A stretch of DNA of 64,000 nucleotides from Cyclina sinensis (Eukaryota; Mollusca; Bivalvia; Venerida; Veneridae), in NCBI GenBank assembly GCA_012932295.1, contig JAAONU010000010.1, positions 24,984,977-25,048,976 on the forward strand, in the 5' to 3' direction. Below are positions 1 through 14,500 of the stretch, in pieces (within the stretch, counting starts at the first letter, position 1; each line of letters opens with the position of its first letter). A program made the position numbers and the translations under genes. Below the pieces are notes generated by a model. The model worked only from the letters and a program-made list of their open reading frames with translations. It was not told the origin of the DNA and did not search any database.

Positions 1-281
1 AAAAATGAATATTATATCTAAATAGTCATTATCATAGTCTTAAAACTGTTAAGACCCTGCTTTACCTGCACTGGCTTTACAGCCCTTAAACCTGCAATTA
101 TCTGGAAATAGGTACTGTAACACAGTAACCATGTAACTAGGTAAATATTTTGACTTTTCTTTTCAGAAAGATATACCTAACTATAGCAATATTAGATAAA
201 CTTGGACATATAAGATGAAAGAATTAGATGTTTATGTTATACAAATCTGAAAATATAAACTCTCCAAATACATATACTTAC

Positions 282-3200
282 ATCTTGTAAAACACTAGCC
301 AGTTTTTTATGGTCACTAAATTCTTCATATAGCCTGTCTGCTCTGTCCTGACCCATTTTGATAAAGTCTCCAAACAGGATGGGATGTGTAACAAAAGAAT
401 CTGGAGCAATGTCCTGGAAAAGAAGTAAAACAGATCATCAGAACAGACCAGCACCACCATTCTTTCCTCCATGACAGAATGAAGAATATGAAGAAAAAAT
501 CTAGGCTTATCCTGACATAATAAATATTTTACACTGAAATTGATGGATCAGGAAGTATTTTTATCAAAAAAGATAAGAAGAATTAACACTGAAATAAACT
601 GAAATTAAGATTAACTGTAATAAACTTATATTTATTTGAGACATTTTAATCCCTATAGGTACTTTTATATTCATTATTTTTTCACTAACTAGTCTTTTAT
701 TCTTTATACATCTAAATAAAAAGTACATATATATTAGGTAGAATAGTATCCTGTAGCTAACTAGATGTACAGTAGAGCTAAACAAGAAGATATATAGATA
801 TATATATCTACATAAACTCAGTTTTTGAATTGATATTTATTTATTTTTAAATCAGTATTATCATTTTTGCTACATTATTTATACCTTTAGATGATATAGA
901 TGTCAATATACACATTGATCAAAAAGCCTATCAAGTTTTAATTTTCTGAAATAAAGAATGTATGTGCAAATCCCATCTACCATACTAAGTGTGCCTTTTG
1001 TAGTGTAAGTAAAAAAAAAGACAAAATATTTCTTATCAACAAACGGCTCCATCTGACTGGAATGCCTTCAGGCATTTGGTTTTTTTATTTTCAAGAACAT
1101 TCTGTGTTTTTCTGTAATGTTCAGCAATATGTCAGTGCTAAGGTTTTCTATAGTGTTCATCAATATATCAGTGCTTTGATTTTCTTCAATGTTCAGCAAT
1201 ATATCAGTGCTTTGATTTTCTTAAATGTTCAGCAATATTTCAGTACTTTCATTTTCTATTACATATGACAATATTTCAGTGCTTTGATTTTCTATGTAAA
1301 GCATTATATCAGTGCTTTGATTTTCTTCAATGTTCAGCAATATATCAGTGCTTTGATTTTCTTAAATGTTCAGCAATATATCAGTGCTTTGATTTTCTAT
1401 CATATTCAGCAATATTTCAGTATTTTCATTTTCTATTACATATGACAATATTTTAGTGCTTTGATTTTCTATGTAAAGCATTATATCAGTGCTTTGATTT
1501 TCTTAAATGTTCAGCAATATATCAGTGCTTTGATTTTCTTCAATGTTCAGCAATATATCAGTGCTTTGATTTTCTTCAATGTTCAGCAATATATCAGTGC
1601 TTTGATTTTCTTAAATGTTCAGCAATATATCAGTGCTTTGATTTTCTATCATATTCAGCAATATTTCAGTACTTTCATTTTCTATTACATATGACAATAT
1701 TTCAGTGCTTTGATTTTCTATGTAAAGCATTATTTCAGTGCTTTGATTTTCAATTATGTATGAAAATATTTCTGTGCTTTGACTTTCTATGTAAAACAAT
1801 ATTTCAGTGCTTTGATTTTCTATTATGTATGAAAATATTTCAGAGCTCTGATTTTCTATTATGTACAACAATATTCTAGTGCTTTGATTTTCTGTTGTGT
1901 ACAGCAAAAATCTAGTGCTTTGATTTTATATTATGTACAGAAATATTCTAGTGCTTTGATTTCCTGTTATGTACAACAATATTCTAGTGCTTTGATTTTC
2001 TATTATGTACAGCAATTATCTAGTGCTTTGATTTTCTATTATGTACAGCAATAATCTAGTGCTTTGATTTTCTATTATGTACAGCAATAATCTAGTGCTT
2101 TGATTTTCTATTATGTACAGCAATTATCTAGTGCTTTGATTTTCTATTATGTATGAAAATATTTCAGTGCTTGGAATTTTCTATTATGTATAGCAATATT
2201 CTAGTGCTTTGATTTTTCTATTATGTTCAGCAATATTCTAGTGCTTTGGTTTTCTATTATGTTCAGCAATATTCTAGTGCTTTGATTTTCTATTATGTAT
2301 GAAAATATTTCAGTGCTTGGAATTTTATTATGCTCACTTACTTGCATCAAGCACATATTGTTTTAGTCCTTTCATTTTGTGTCTAATACAACACTGTAAG
2401 TTCACTGAAATTCATACTGTCTTCAATATAGCTCTTTCAGCATACTGATTTTGTACCCCTTTCATACAGGACTTTCTGCTCTTTGATTTTTGGAATGGTT
2501 TAATGAAGTGCTACATAACCAGTTAGCAAAGCCTCAGTAATGTTCTCTAAAGCAAACATTAAAAACTATATCTCAGATTTCAGATAAGGTAACAACTAAG
2601 TTGCAAAGTCCTGTATTTTTTGGTACATATTTTTCAGATCTTGGATAAAATCTAGTCAAACAGTAGGCAGGGGGCAACATGCATTTTTGCATCTAAATAA
2701 TAATTCCTAGATACAACTATAACATGCAATCTGTTTGGCTTATAGCATACAAAATCTCAGCTTGATATAGCACAGGAATTTCTGTAACCATGTCCTCATT
2801 CATTATATGACTTCTAAATTATCAGAACTGAAACTGGTTCAATACTGACATGTTTGTGAAAATAAATTTATAATCCCTTTCTTCGAGAAATGTTGAAAAC
2901 AAACATGGCACCATCATGATGGTCATGAATTTACCTTTTTTCTGACATTTTGTTTATCTTTAAAGTCATATAATAAAACATAATTACTGGGTTATGACTA
3001 TGGACCTGGCAGTGGGATATTCAGTCAGGGACCTCTGTAAATATCTCACTGGTCAGGTCTATAAATAATAATTTTCACCTCAACATTACAAAATAATTGA
3101 ATAAAAGTTTTGTATGTCGCATAAAATACCATGACATTTTATCATTATTTTATCCCTATTAATTCTAAACAAGAATCATACCAACAGGTTTAATGTTTTA

Positions 3201-6200
3201 ATCTGTAATCAAAAACATGTCCAAAATTACCATGTCTTAAGATCATATCATTTCTTTAATGATTAAGTTGGTTCTAATCAATAGTGGACTGACATTATGA
3301 CTAACACTATTTCTAGTAATGTGATAAACTTTCTATATAAAAGTTCTAAATGAAGCCACAGGAAGTGCAGGATTTCAACCATCTAGATGTTTTATCCTAG
3401 CTAACCTAGTCATAGGTCATAACTTTCTGATCTGAGTTACCCACACCTCTTAAATACCAAACCCAGCCCCACCCCTTAAAATTTCGTTTACTGTACATGT
3501 GTTTTCTTTCTTCAATAGTGTGAGTGAAATATTACTTCCCCAAAATGCTCAAAAAATTCAGACAAAGTAACAGTCGATCAAAACATGATTATTTTTTTTA
3601 AACCTGACCATCTTCTTTAGATGATCCAAATTTTAATTTTTTTTTTTTTTTTTTTTTTTCATAGAGTGATGGCATATTTTATTTGTCACATATTTTATTC
3701 TAAAGAAAAAGTACTACAGTGTTCAAAAAGATGTTTTCCTTTTGATCATGTTTTGACTGTATAGTGAATTTATCACTATGCATTATACGTTATAACTAGG
3801 GATGGCAACGAGAAACCGGTTAACCGAGTACTCGATCGAACGTCCGAATATCGGTTAACAAAATTAATATTCGATTACTCGGCAAAAATATATAATTTCT
3901 ATTTTTTTTGCGATTTAGAAAGGTTGGTGTATCAAGTTAGTTCAGAAATTTGGAGATATACATGTATCTTCATAAATACTTGTTAAATGCAATCAAAACA
4001 TCCTTGCAGAGGTGCGAAAATTATATCGTTAATTTAACGAGGCGATCAACAGTTTGACACGCGCATGGGACTGAACACCTGTGTCGCTTACGTCATTCGG
4101 CCTCTTATAATATTTAATTACCTTAAATTGTGTAAGAGTTTGTAGCCGAAACTTGTTTTAAAGTATATGTTTTGAAAACAGCATATGGCCGGATTGGTAT
4201 TATGAATGTTAGATTAAAGGTATTAATTAGACCCGATTAAGCGTTTGTTTTTCTTTACTCAATAAAGGAGAGTAACTCCCTTTTCTTCTTTACGCATATA
4301 AATCCAGAAATATCATTACTTTTTATATATTCATAAAGTTTTTGTTTAGAATAAGATATTAAAATTTCAAGAGTCAAAGTGCCGCCTGCAAAATTTAATG
4401 CTTTGAAATATTTCAAACGCTGTGCTGATAGCAAGACTATTAAATGTTTATTATGTAGCTGTGAAATAACGTATACTGCAGGAACTACAAACATGTTAAA
4501 TCATTTACGCTTCAAGCATCCTTCTGAAAACAGTTTCAGTTTATTTCAGCATAAAACATAATACAATGTTTATAGCTAGAATACAATAAAACAGACCAGT
4601 CTATATAATTTCAAGAAGAAAAACAGATATATGAACTGTTATACATGTTTTAAACTTGATATTGCATTAATTAAAACGTTATAAAATATAATGTTGATTT
4701 AATTTGTTTATTGGTTATTCTAAGTTGCCTCCCTTGCAGTCCTATTTATAGTTACACATCTATGAATTTAAATAGAAAACGAAAGTAGCATGCAGACGGT
4801 GTTAATATATTGTGTTAAAATTTTGAAAATCATTGGAAATCATCCGAGTAACCGAGTACTCGATCGGAAAAATGACCGAGTACTCGAGTATTGATTTTGG
4901 TATTCGTTGCCATCCCTAGTTATAACACAATTCAGAATTTGCAGAAATGTAAAATGTCAAATCAGATAGCTTGGCCTTCAATATGTAAAATACAAAAAAG
5001 TATGTGACTGTATATTCAAATAATCAAACAGCAAAGTGTTTGCTATATGATTGCTATATAAGAAATCGTGTATGTTCTACCCTCACTCTTGTACAGAATT
5101 TCTTACCCGCTGTTGAGAACAAAAGAAACAGAATTGTAATTAAAATACAAACTTAAACAATAATATAACAATGGAAATTCGTTAAAAGAAATAATCAGGG
5201 TTAAAAAATTAAACACTCCAGTCAAAACTCTCTCACAATCTCTCATAAATCTCACCCTCTGTTGATACAAAACAACATCATGAATTAGATATATATTAAG
5301 GCATTGTAAATTATAATACAATTTTCTGAAAGTATCTCAATACTTATATTTTAACAGTCAAGATTTTACATAGGTACATAGAAGTAAACTGGAACCAAAT
5401 ATCAACATTTAAGATAGGTGACTTGAATAATGACATGTAAAACACGAGTACAGGATCAAACTGACGACTTATGCCAATTTCAGACAACTTTTTGTTGTAT
5501 TTCCTCAATGTTAACACAGAAGTGAAGCTAAGAAAGTGAAACTTAACACTGACAGGAAAATTACCACCGTTAATGATACAATAATCAAATGTTAAATATA
5601 AGTTTTGTTTTTACCTCTGAGAAATGTTTTCCAGCCATTTCTGACAGAATGTTATAGAAGAAACCTTTGTCCTCTTTGTTGATAAGACGATCGTGGAATA
5701 CGCGCATTGATTCGTGACAGAACAGACGAAACATCTGCTTGTTGTCACGGATAACACCAGTGTCGGCTTGCAATATACCTATAGATATGGGAAAGAAAAT
5801 ATCACATGTATCTCACATGAAAGATTTACAGCAAATATTTACAAAGCTGCATATGAGAAAGTTGGTAAACAGAAAAAAGTTTGTTAAAAGGGTTAAAGAA
5901 CATCAAAACTGAATATATGAAGAGCTTAAATTCTATAATTTCTGTATACCCTAATGATACAATTTATGTTCATTCATTCAAATGATATCTTTTATTTTTC
6001 ATGATAACTCTAACTCTTCTAATATGAAAGAACATGAGCAATTTTCCGGACACTTTGAGATACCAATAAGTCAATTATACTATAGTGAAGTAAAATCTAT
6101 GGTGACTGAGAACTGTGTTTTAGTCATATGAATTTCCAAATAATATTATAGCCTTTAGGTTAACAAGAACAGTTTTTCTTCTTTATAAGTTCACCATCAA

Positions 6201-8516
6201 TTATTTGAGCAAACATTACTGATCAAAAGCAAATGAGACTTGCAATTATTTGGATTAGAATTAAAGCAAATTTTCTAATCAGATGGCTATATTGTATACC
6301 TTTTAACAACAAAGTCAAACCATACCCCAACTAGCTACCAATTCACTCACACTACAAAATTTAAACATTTCACCCACCTTGAATACACTTGGACAGATCT
6401 CTCAGGTTGAAGACGTAGTGAGATTTAGCTGGGGTGGGTAAGAGATCTGTGCTCATACGTCCATAGATCTCCACTGCTGCAGCTACAATAGGCTCTGTGC
6501 ATTGACGCACAGACGTCGGGAAGTCCATTAAAAACCCAGCTAATATTTGCTGTAAAATAAAACAGAATTCATTTTGTATGCTTTTAGCATTAAATTTGTA
6601 CCATACCACAAGAGCTAGGGAGGACAAGTAAAAAATCACAGATCTTAAATCCTGACTTATGTTTCAAAGTTTATTTAAGTATGTATCTGTATCTTTGTAG
6701 GCCAACTTAATTTAGCAGTTGAGTTGGAAGAGTTTTGATATAACCTGTCCTTCAATTATCACAGGAATGGTAACCTTGGTAACCTTTTACTATTTATATT
6801 TGCTTTGTATTTTAACTGTTTCCTAGTGTGTTTAGTTCATCTGACTTATCATCTAGGTTCTGTTGTATATGTTTCTGTTCCCTATCTTTTTCTTTACAGA
6901 TAAATACCAATAAGCATTTCAAAAAAATCTTGTCACATCTTTACAGCAGTAGATGCATACTTGTATATCAGACACACAAATGAATATACATGGTATTACG
7001 GGAAAGACTGGGCCAAATCTAACTGAATTAAGTAGGCAATTGGTCCTGTCTTGCCCCAAGCCCTCAAAATGACAACTGTTTATCTATGGTCTGTTTATCA
7101 AGTTGTGATATATGTTAGAACAGATCTACAGACTTAATACATACCATAAACATGTGTTTCAAACTGTGTTCCGAGGGAGAAGGTAGAGACAACATGGCAA
7201 AATGTCGCATAAGTCTTGGTGTCACATTGTTTCTGCCACCACCAGGGGGTGCACACGCTGCTGCCAAGGTCACATCCTGAAATAAAGGTTATGGTGATTT
7301 TTATCACCAAGCTTGCATTTAAACCCAATAGTTTTTTCATGCTGTCCTGAACCAATTTTGATCATTATAAACAAATCATATTCAGCTTTTCGACTATGTT
7401 TTGAAAATTGATATGCAGTGAAGAACATTTGATAAAACTAGCACAGACCTGTATCTCTCTCCAGAAGAGGGCGTCTCTGTCATAGAATCCACCAAAGTCC
7501 TGGTACTGACGCAGTAACTCTATTGGTGGTTGTGATCCATATGTGTCAAGTTTTGGCATGTTCAAATCATCAATGAAGAAAATCACACGCTTGTCACGAG
7601 GTGCACCTACACAAATAATGAGACACTACTATTGTAAACCCTAGTCCTAATCTCATCAAAATACCATGGCCATATCTCCATATTTCTATTTTTTGGCCTA
7701 TGTAAGGATAAGAACTATAAATAAGAATGTAAGTGACAAGAACTTGTCTCTGTAAATTATGTTGAATTGTTACATCAATTAAACTTTCACTGGTAAGTTT
7801 ATTAAAAGTAAAATGCTATACCTAAAACTGTCTTTCTTTTCTTCTCCAGTTTACTCTCAATCATTTCCTGTGTACGTTTGCTGGACGTCTGAGCTGAGAA
7901 GTTGATGAAGTAGGGGACATAACTCGCCTTGTCTGCAATACTGTTCAACAAGCCTCTTGCTATCACAGACTGGAGGATAGAAATACAGTATGTATAGTAA
8001 GGTAATTTTATGGTAGCTTGTTACAAATCACCTATCAACAACCAGAATTTTTTATCTACCACCAAAACAACTAGTTCTATCAATTACATTTACATACTTA
8101 AAAATTCAGTGATCATTTAGCAATATCTAGAAATTACCTAATTTATAACATTTTCAACTATCATTTAACATTTTTTTGTGTAATAATGTGTTTAAAAGAC
8201 AAAATTTTAAACTATGATCAAGTTTAAATCTGGCTAAGGGGTTGGAATTAAACCTCATTTGTCATAATATAACTGCCCTCGGACATCAACTTACCTTACC
8301 CACACCAGTACCACCAGTGTATAGAACAGGGTGTCTTACAGCAAGCAGTTTCTCAAGCAGGTAACCAAACCTCACAGTGTCCACAGTGGGAACCAGCATC
8401 TCAAAGAATGGAATCTCTTTGTTGTACTTGAAGGATGGAACTATTTTTTCCCACATGTCCATACGCTTGGTTTCAAAGTCAACAAAACAGCTCCAGATAT
8501 CTCCACCAGCGGGTAG
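282..8516 (-). CDS. DNAH6: DNAH6 exons 40-46: AAA3 and approach to AAA4
   Basis: Exons are 8295-8516, 7822-7969, 7449-7606, 7145-7276, 6378-6549, 5615-5778 and 282-413. AAA3 is the regulatory ATPase module. Its Walker A GGTGVGK ends exon 40 and the following Ser opens exon 41, so the P-loop is interrupted by an intron. The Walker [11 protein letters not shown] (Asp-Asp at 2233-2234) is in exon 42. Further AAA3 blocks are [58 protein letters not shown] and [20 protein letters not shown]. Exon 46 ([20 protein letters not shown]...) is the last in the window and ends in phase 0. AAA4 should start in the next exon to the left of position 1. The 5.2-kb intron between exons 45 and 46 holds a minisatellite and a hAT element. 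Confidence 0.95.
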
Positions 8517-11500
8517 CTTTAAACAGAAAAATATTTCATTCACATAAAAACAATGTAAACTAAAACAAATGTAAGTACTGGCATTGGTGTTCTTAAAAAA
8601 AACACAATTGTATCACAATTAAATATGAAGTTTATATCATGCTTAGGTCACTTTAAGGACAAGATAGGCAAACAGACAGAAAAGAAAGTAAACAAACTGT
8701 AAGAAGTGTAACCTTTCATTACTTTAATCTAGTCATTTTTTGAAGGGTAACAAAGAACAACTTTTGCAGTGTTTACATATTACTCTTTTTCAATAAACAG
8801 AATCTGTACCTGCTACTTCATTTTAAAGAAAATATTTAAGATTGAATGAACTATAGGATCAAAGTATGTGTTACCTTTGCATCTCCATTGTCATCAAAAG
8901 TATTCCTGACAAATGTGTCAAAGGCATCCCAGTTGCCCTCAATGATGTTCCCACCAATACACCATACATAACAGAACACAAATGTTGTACAGATAAGAAT
9001 GTTTAACTTGTTGGGATCCATACTGAAGTCTGGTCCACCACGACAGAACAGCAGTGATTCTAACAGCTTACATAGTGTCTCTACCTTGGCAATGTCAACC
9101 TGAAACACGACAGAGATATTCTGTGAGCTGACCTAAGGAAACACTTCTTTTTAAGTGTTCGACAAATAAGAACCATTATATATATTTTTAGAAATATATC
9201 TGCATTTACTTTTAGAAGCTAGTAAACATCTGGAATTACTTTTCACTCAAACCAGAAAATGACGTAATGAGCACTATTTTTCATAAGCTGCATGGGTATA
9301 TGTAAGTGTTCCTCTATGACTTTCAGCCTTTCCAGGTCTGTGCGCTGATCCAGACATTTCAATATTCAGAACTGATTAAACAGTACTGAAGATAATTAAT
9401 CAATACAATAAATGTTTTAAATTGCTTCAGGAAGAAAAACTATAGCAGTGGCAAGATTTCATACAAAAAAGTATCACTGCAATTATAATCATATTACTTA
9501 TTCACAAAATCTTTTACAACTTTGTACCAGTAGCTATCACAACAATTTGCTGCTACCCACCTTGCGAATAACATTTATCAATTTGTTCCAGATAATAACT
9601 AATCATTTATACTAACAATAATTGTCTACAATGTAGAAACCTGAAAAGAGAATGAAAAACAATGAACAATTTCTAACCTGGTTGATGATCTGTGTACATT
9701 TCTTGCTCACAAATCTGAGTCCAAGCTCTACATATCTTTCAAACAAATCCATTATGTATGTTCTCACTTCTTCCTTCAGTTGCCCACTCCATTTGTGCAT
9801 CCACTTGGTTACATATGGCATCCATTTCAGCTCATCAGCATCCACGTATACCATACCACATCTTTTTACAGAAATATGCAAGTTTAAATCATAATTCTTT
9901 TTTTTTTCTATACATACCCAACATTACTCAATACTCTTTTTTGTTAGAATACGATTATTCCTAAATAGCCTCCCTGTCTACTGTAAAAGTTGAGGTAACG
10001 ATAAAAGCAACTGAAATATCAGTAGTCTTAATTCCAGCTTACATAAAAATGTCCATTCTCTCCTTACACAATCAGTAAGACAAATACATCACAGACCTTT
10101 TACAGAAAGCATGCAATTTGTCATGGTTCAAATCTTTACTCTGGCCTATACAAATAATCAAGTTCCTAGTGGGATTCAAACCTGCACCGGATGGCACCAA
10201 CTGCCTAGCAATGCAAAGTAACAATGCCTTAGACCACTCGACTATCGCAAAAACCAAAGTAAAGTGATTTAAATAGGGCTAATAATGGAAAATTGAATAT
10301 ACCTGCTGACGGTGGCCGGAGAGGCAACAGCCAAGTCCTGCACCTCAAACAACATGTGGATATACGGTGTGAACTTAATTCTTTCTGAATTGGCCAGACA
10401 CAACATCTTGTTGTCATCCAGTACAGTATTCATGTTCTCAATCCATAACGCATCCACTGGACCATCACAAACAACCCACTGATGATCCATAGAGGTGTCC
10501 TGTAAGATTATACCAATTGTGAGATTTATAGTATTGTTCTATGTTACAGTGCTACAATAATGGGAGGTTAAACAAATTTTCAGGGTTTATTGTTAGGTGA
10601 CACTGACTGTGAGTATATAAAACACAACATTTCAATGACTGAGAAAACAGAAATCCAGATTAGAGACAACAATTTCTTTAAAATGTTTGAACTTGCGAAT
10701 GTTTCAACTGTGACAGTCATAAAATACTTTCAATTCTTAAACTGAATTGTTAAAAGTAAGAGGTCTAAAAATCCTTAACTAGTTGTTTCCAGAAATTTAG
10801 CTTATTTTTAATTTACAATTTAAAAATATATTTATCAGTATGTATATATCCTTTTTTCATTTCTTTTCCTTATTTTTAATCTCCAGGGAATATATTTAAT
10901 TAAATGGCCTTTTGAAAAAATAAAGTGATCTTCAAACTGGATTTCATTATTATTTTTAACAATGTTTAACTGATATAAACACAGGAGATAGATAGCTTGC
11001 AATAATTTAATACAAGCAGTCTTTGAACAAGCCATCACATACTGTTACATACTGTTACAAATTTGAAAAATGAAGAATTAAAAACAAGTAAAAATATGTG
11101 TGAAAAAGTAAGCACAATCAGTGATAATAACTGATTATGTTACAGAAAGAAATGGTAAAGTTACAAATGTATAGGTTCTGAAAGACCTTAATAACATCAA
11201 AGATGACATTATTACTGTATAATACAGCAGAATCAATGTTTTATCACCCTTTATGTCTCAAATATCAGCAAACTTCAAAACAGTCTTTGACCACTGACAA
11301 TTTTTTTTTCAATACTGCAAAGATGTCCTCTTTGTCACAAACATAACACTATGTACTTGTTTCTAGAAAAAGCTGATCTGTTAAAATTTGGATTTATCAT
11401 GTGTCAATTTTTTTGTTTTTTGTTTTTTATTGCTTGGTACACAGATTTCATCAATTGTTCATATATCCAGAGAAAATGAAATAATCGAAAAAGATTGCCA

Positions 11501-14500
11501 GTCTCTGATGTGTATGGTAGGTCTTCCAGGGTATGTTTGTAAAATAGTATTTATCTACATATATTGTTACATGCATAAAAAACCCTAAAATTGTACCAAA
11601 TCCACTGTGAAAATATGGGAAATGCACACTTAACATTCACTCAAATCAACTGGGAAGAGTTTATATCTGTATTACACAGTAGTAAGAGCTCCATGCATCA
11701 TTTTCCAAAATCTTTCATTTTCATATGCCAAAATAAGAGACAATGTCTTACTAAAATGTCTTTTAGAAGTTGCAGAGCATATATTGTTAAACTTTGATTT
11801 GATAATGTAAATATCAAACCTTCAGCGTGATATATTCCCAATTTATTTGACAATTTAGACATGCAATGATTCTCACGACTGTAACATGCAGGAAACATGC
11901 AAATATGGGTGTGTGATTTCATCAAGCAATGAAAATGTGCACGCCACATGCAATATGTGTAAAACAGATACACAGAAATAAAAAAATCATTATGAGATAC
12001 CGTAAAAATATTTTTAAGTGAGATCAACATCATGAATCTATATTGTTTAATTAGATAAAAAATATCTATTCATATTTTGATTACAAATGTCTATAACTGA
12101 CCCCTATTAGAAATTAAATGTTTCTGTACAATTCTACTTGGATATTTCTTTTTTTTAAAAGTTATGTGCTAGCTTTTTACTGGTACATGCATTAAGAATG
12201 GTGACTTTGCCTCATTTGAAAACTGCACCAAATATTAAATCAAGATCAGATTCACATTATATTATGACTTCTTCTCATTGGACAGTTTTGAAACTTTTAG
12301 CCAATCAAAAGTTAGGAAACAGTAGACTGGTCTAAAATAATTTTCCTGTTCCAGTGACTTATGTGTGTTAAACTTTTCACTTGAATGATATTCCAAAGAC
12401 TGGTCTAAAATAATTTTCCTGTTCCAGTGACTTATGTGTATCAAACTTTTCACTTGAAAGATATTCAATATTTGGCACAGAACTTGTGAGTCACAGTCAA
12501 TGATTTAAAATTGTATGTGCAACCTTCCAAATATGGTAAAAAGCCATGAAAATGGGGTGCTAAGTTACCAACCTTAAACATCTATCAAAAGATAAAATCA
12601 AATAGTTTACTAAACAGTTTGGTAAAGAAATAAAATCAATAATAGTTTACTAAACAGTTTGGTAAAGAAATAAAATCAATATATGGATGTTTTGATACAG
12701 CAGTTTAAGATGCAACCAACACTTCTCTGTCCAAATCTGTGTCAATGTGACACATTAAACACTTCTTGCAACAACTAAAAGCATGGCAGGCCAATAAAAG
12801 TGTAATTAAGTGTTAAGGATTGTTAAATACATGCCAACTGATAAAGGAGACAGAAATACAGGTTTCAGCCATATTTCACAAAAATTATACAGTACAAAAC
12901 AGCAAGCAGTTTTATAAGAAATCATTAAATTGATTGATATCTCACCTGTGTCAGAAAATAAGAAACAGTTATCGAAATAACAACAATAATCATCCAAAAA
13001 TTTAGGATTTTCAGCATTGCAAGTGCATGAATGTTCTTAAAGATTTTTTGTCAGTTTGTATTGACTATTCAATACAGCTGACAGCAAAGAAAGAAATGAG
13101 ACAAGTTGCTGAAATATTTTTCCATTTCATTTAGCTAAGTTTGAAGTCTTCATGCTAAAGTTACCATTTATCCAATCAAAACATATATTCTATGAAAAAG
13201 ATAATTACCAAAACATGCTAAAATATTTAATCCATTGAAACTTATGAGTTAAAACAGTAATAACCAATCAGAGTTTTTAGTACATATAAAACACTGTACC
13301 TGCACACAGTGTCTAACAGTCAGTCCCATGAGACCATCACGCCATTCCAGTGTCAGCTTGTTAATACCTCCGTACAATTCTTCCATGGTGATGGCCTTCG
13401 GATTCAGCACGTATGTATGAACTGGCTGGTAGAACTCTTTTTTCACATTTTTCTCATGTAGGTTGTCGCAAGTCTTGGCTAACACCTATATAATTAACCA
13501 AACATGTGTTAAACCTGTAGGGACTGTAAAAATTTATGTGGTGGTGATATTTTATTTTACATATCTCAAAATAGCACTTGGACAGTAACATGTATGTTGA
13601 TTTACAAAAAGCCATAAACTTGGTTTATATCATTCTATGACATGAAATAATACAACAGAAAAAGCTACAGCAGCTGCCTATAGTTATCAACATCTTTAAC
13701 AACAACAACAACAACAATTGGTGACTTTAGATTTCAAAATGCCCTCAAGTTTTCAGCATAAAACATATACATACCTCATAGATTGTAGTTTTACCGCCTC
13801 CTGTAGGGCCAACCAACATCACACCATGTCTGACTTCAAGTGTTTCGTAGAACTGTATAATTTTCTTCACCTGGGTGGGTACAACGACAAGGTTTTTGTC
13901 CCGCATCACGATCTCTATTTCTTCCTGTAGCTGTCCATAGTCATGTTCAGGGATGGTTACCCCAGGGAACAAATCAGACAGAATGGCCTATGATATAATC
14001 AATAATCACTAAATATGTGTAAATCAGTCTTTCTTTGATGTTATATTCTCATTAATGTTTCAAGCCCTATACTTCTTAGAAACTTTTTAACTATAAAGTA
14101 ATTTAATGTATTCAAGGAATTAATATTTACTTAAAAAAAAAAACTCAATGTGACTGTGTTTACACACAGAATAATGTATTCTTAACTTTTGCAGGTAGGA
14201 TTTAAAAAGTATATATACATAAAAAAATAATTTAACAGTTATTAATATTTGTTAAGGAACTGGCAAATCACTTATTGACAATAAATTTGTCTAAAATATA
14301 AAAAACAAACCAACCTGGAAGAGTACAGCATCTTGGGCAAGGAACTTGGGCAGGTTACTGTCTCTCAGAGCTCTTATCAACACAACGTCCTCATTCTTGT
14401 CGGGATTTTGACGTTTCAATGCACCCGCCATGACAAGCACAGACTTGACGGCCCGCATACCAAAGTCATAGTGGTCCTGCTGTGAAAGCTGCTCACTACA

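Noticed and set aside
1062..1907. Open frames on both strands with ISALIF or ENQSTEI repeats
   Set aside because: These are by-products of the 36-bp minisatellite and appear on both strands alike.
11698..12033. A 111-codon minus-strand frame in the intron between DNAH6 exons 36 and 37
   Set aside because: It has no recognisable domain and biased AT-driven composition, and it is not compatible with DNAH6 splicing.
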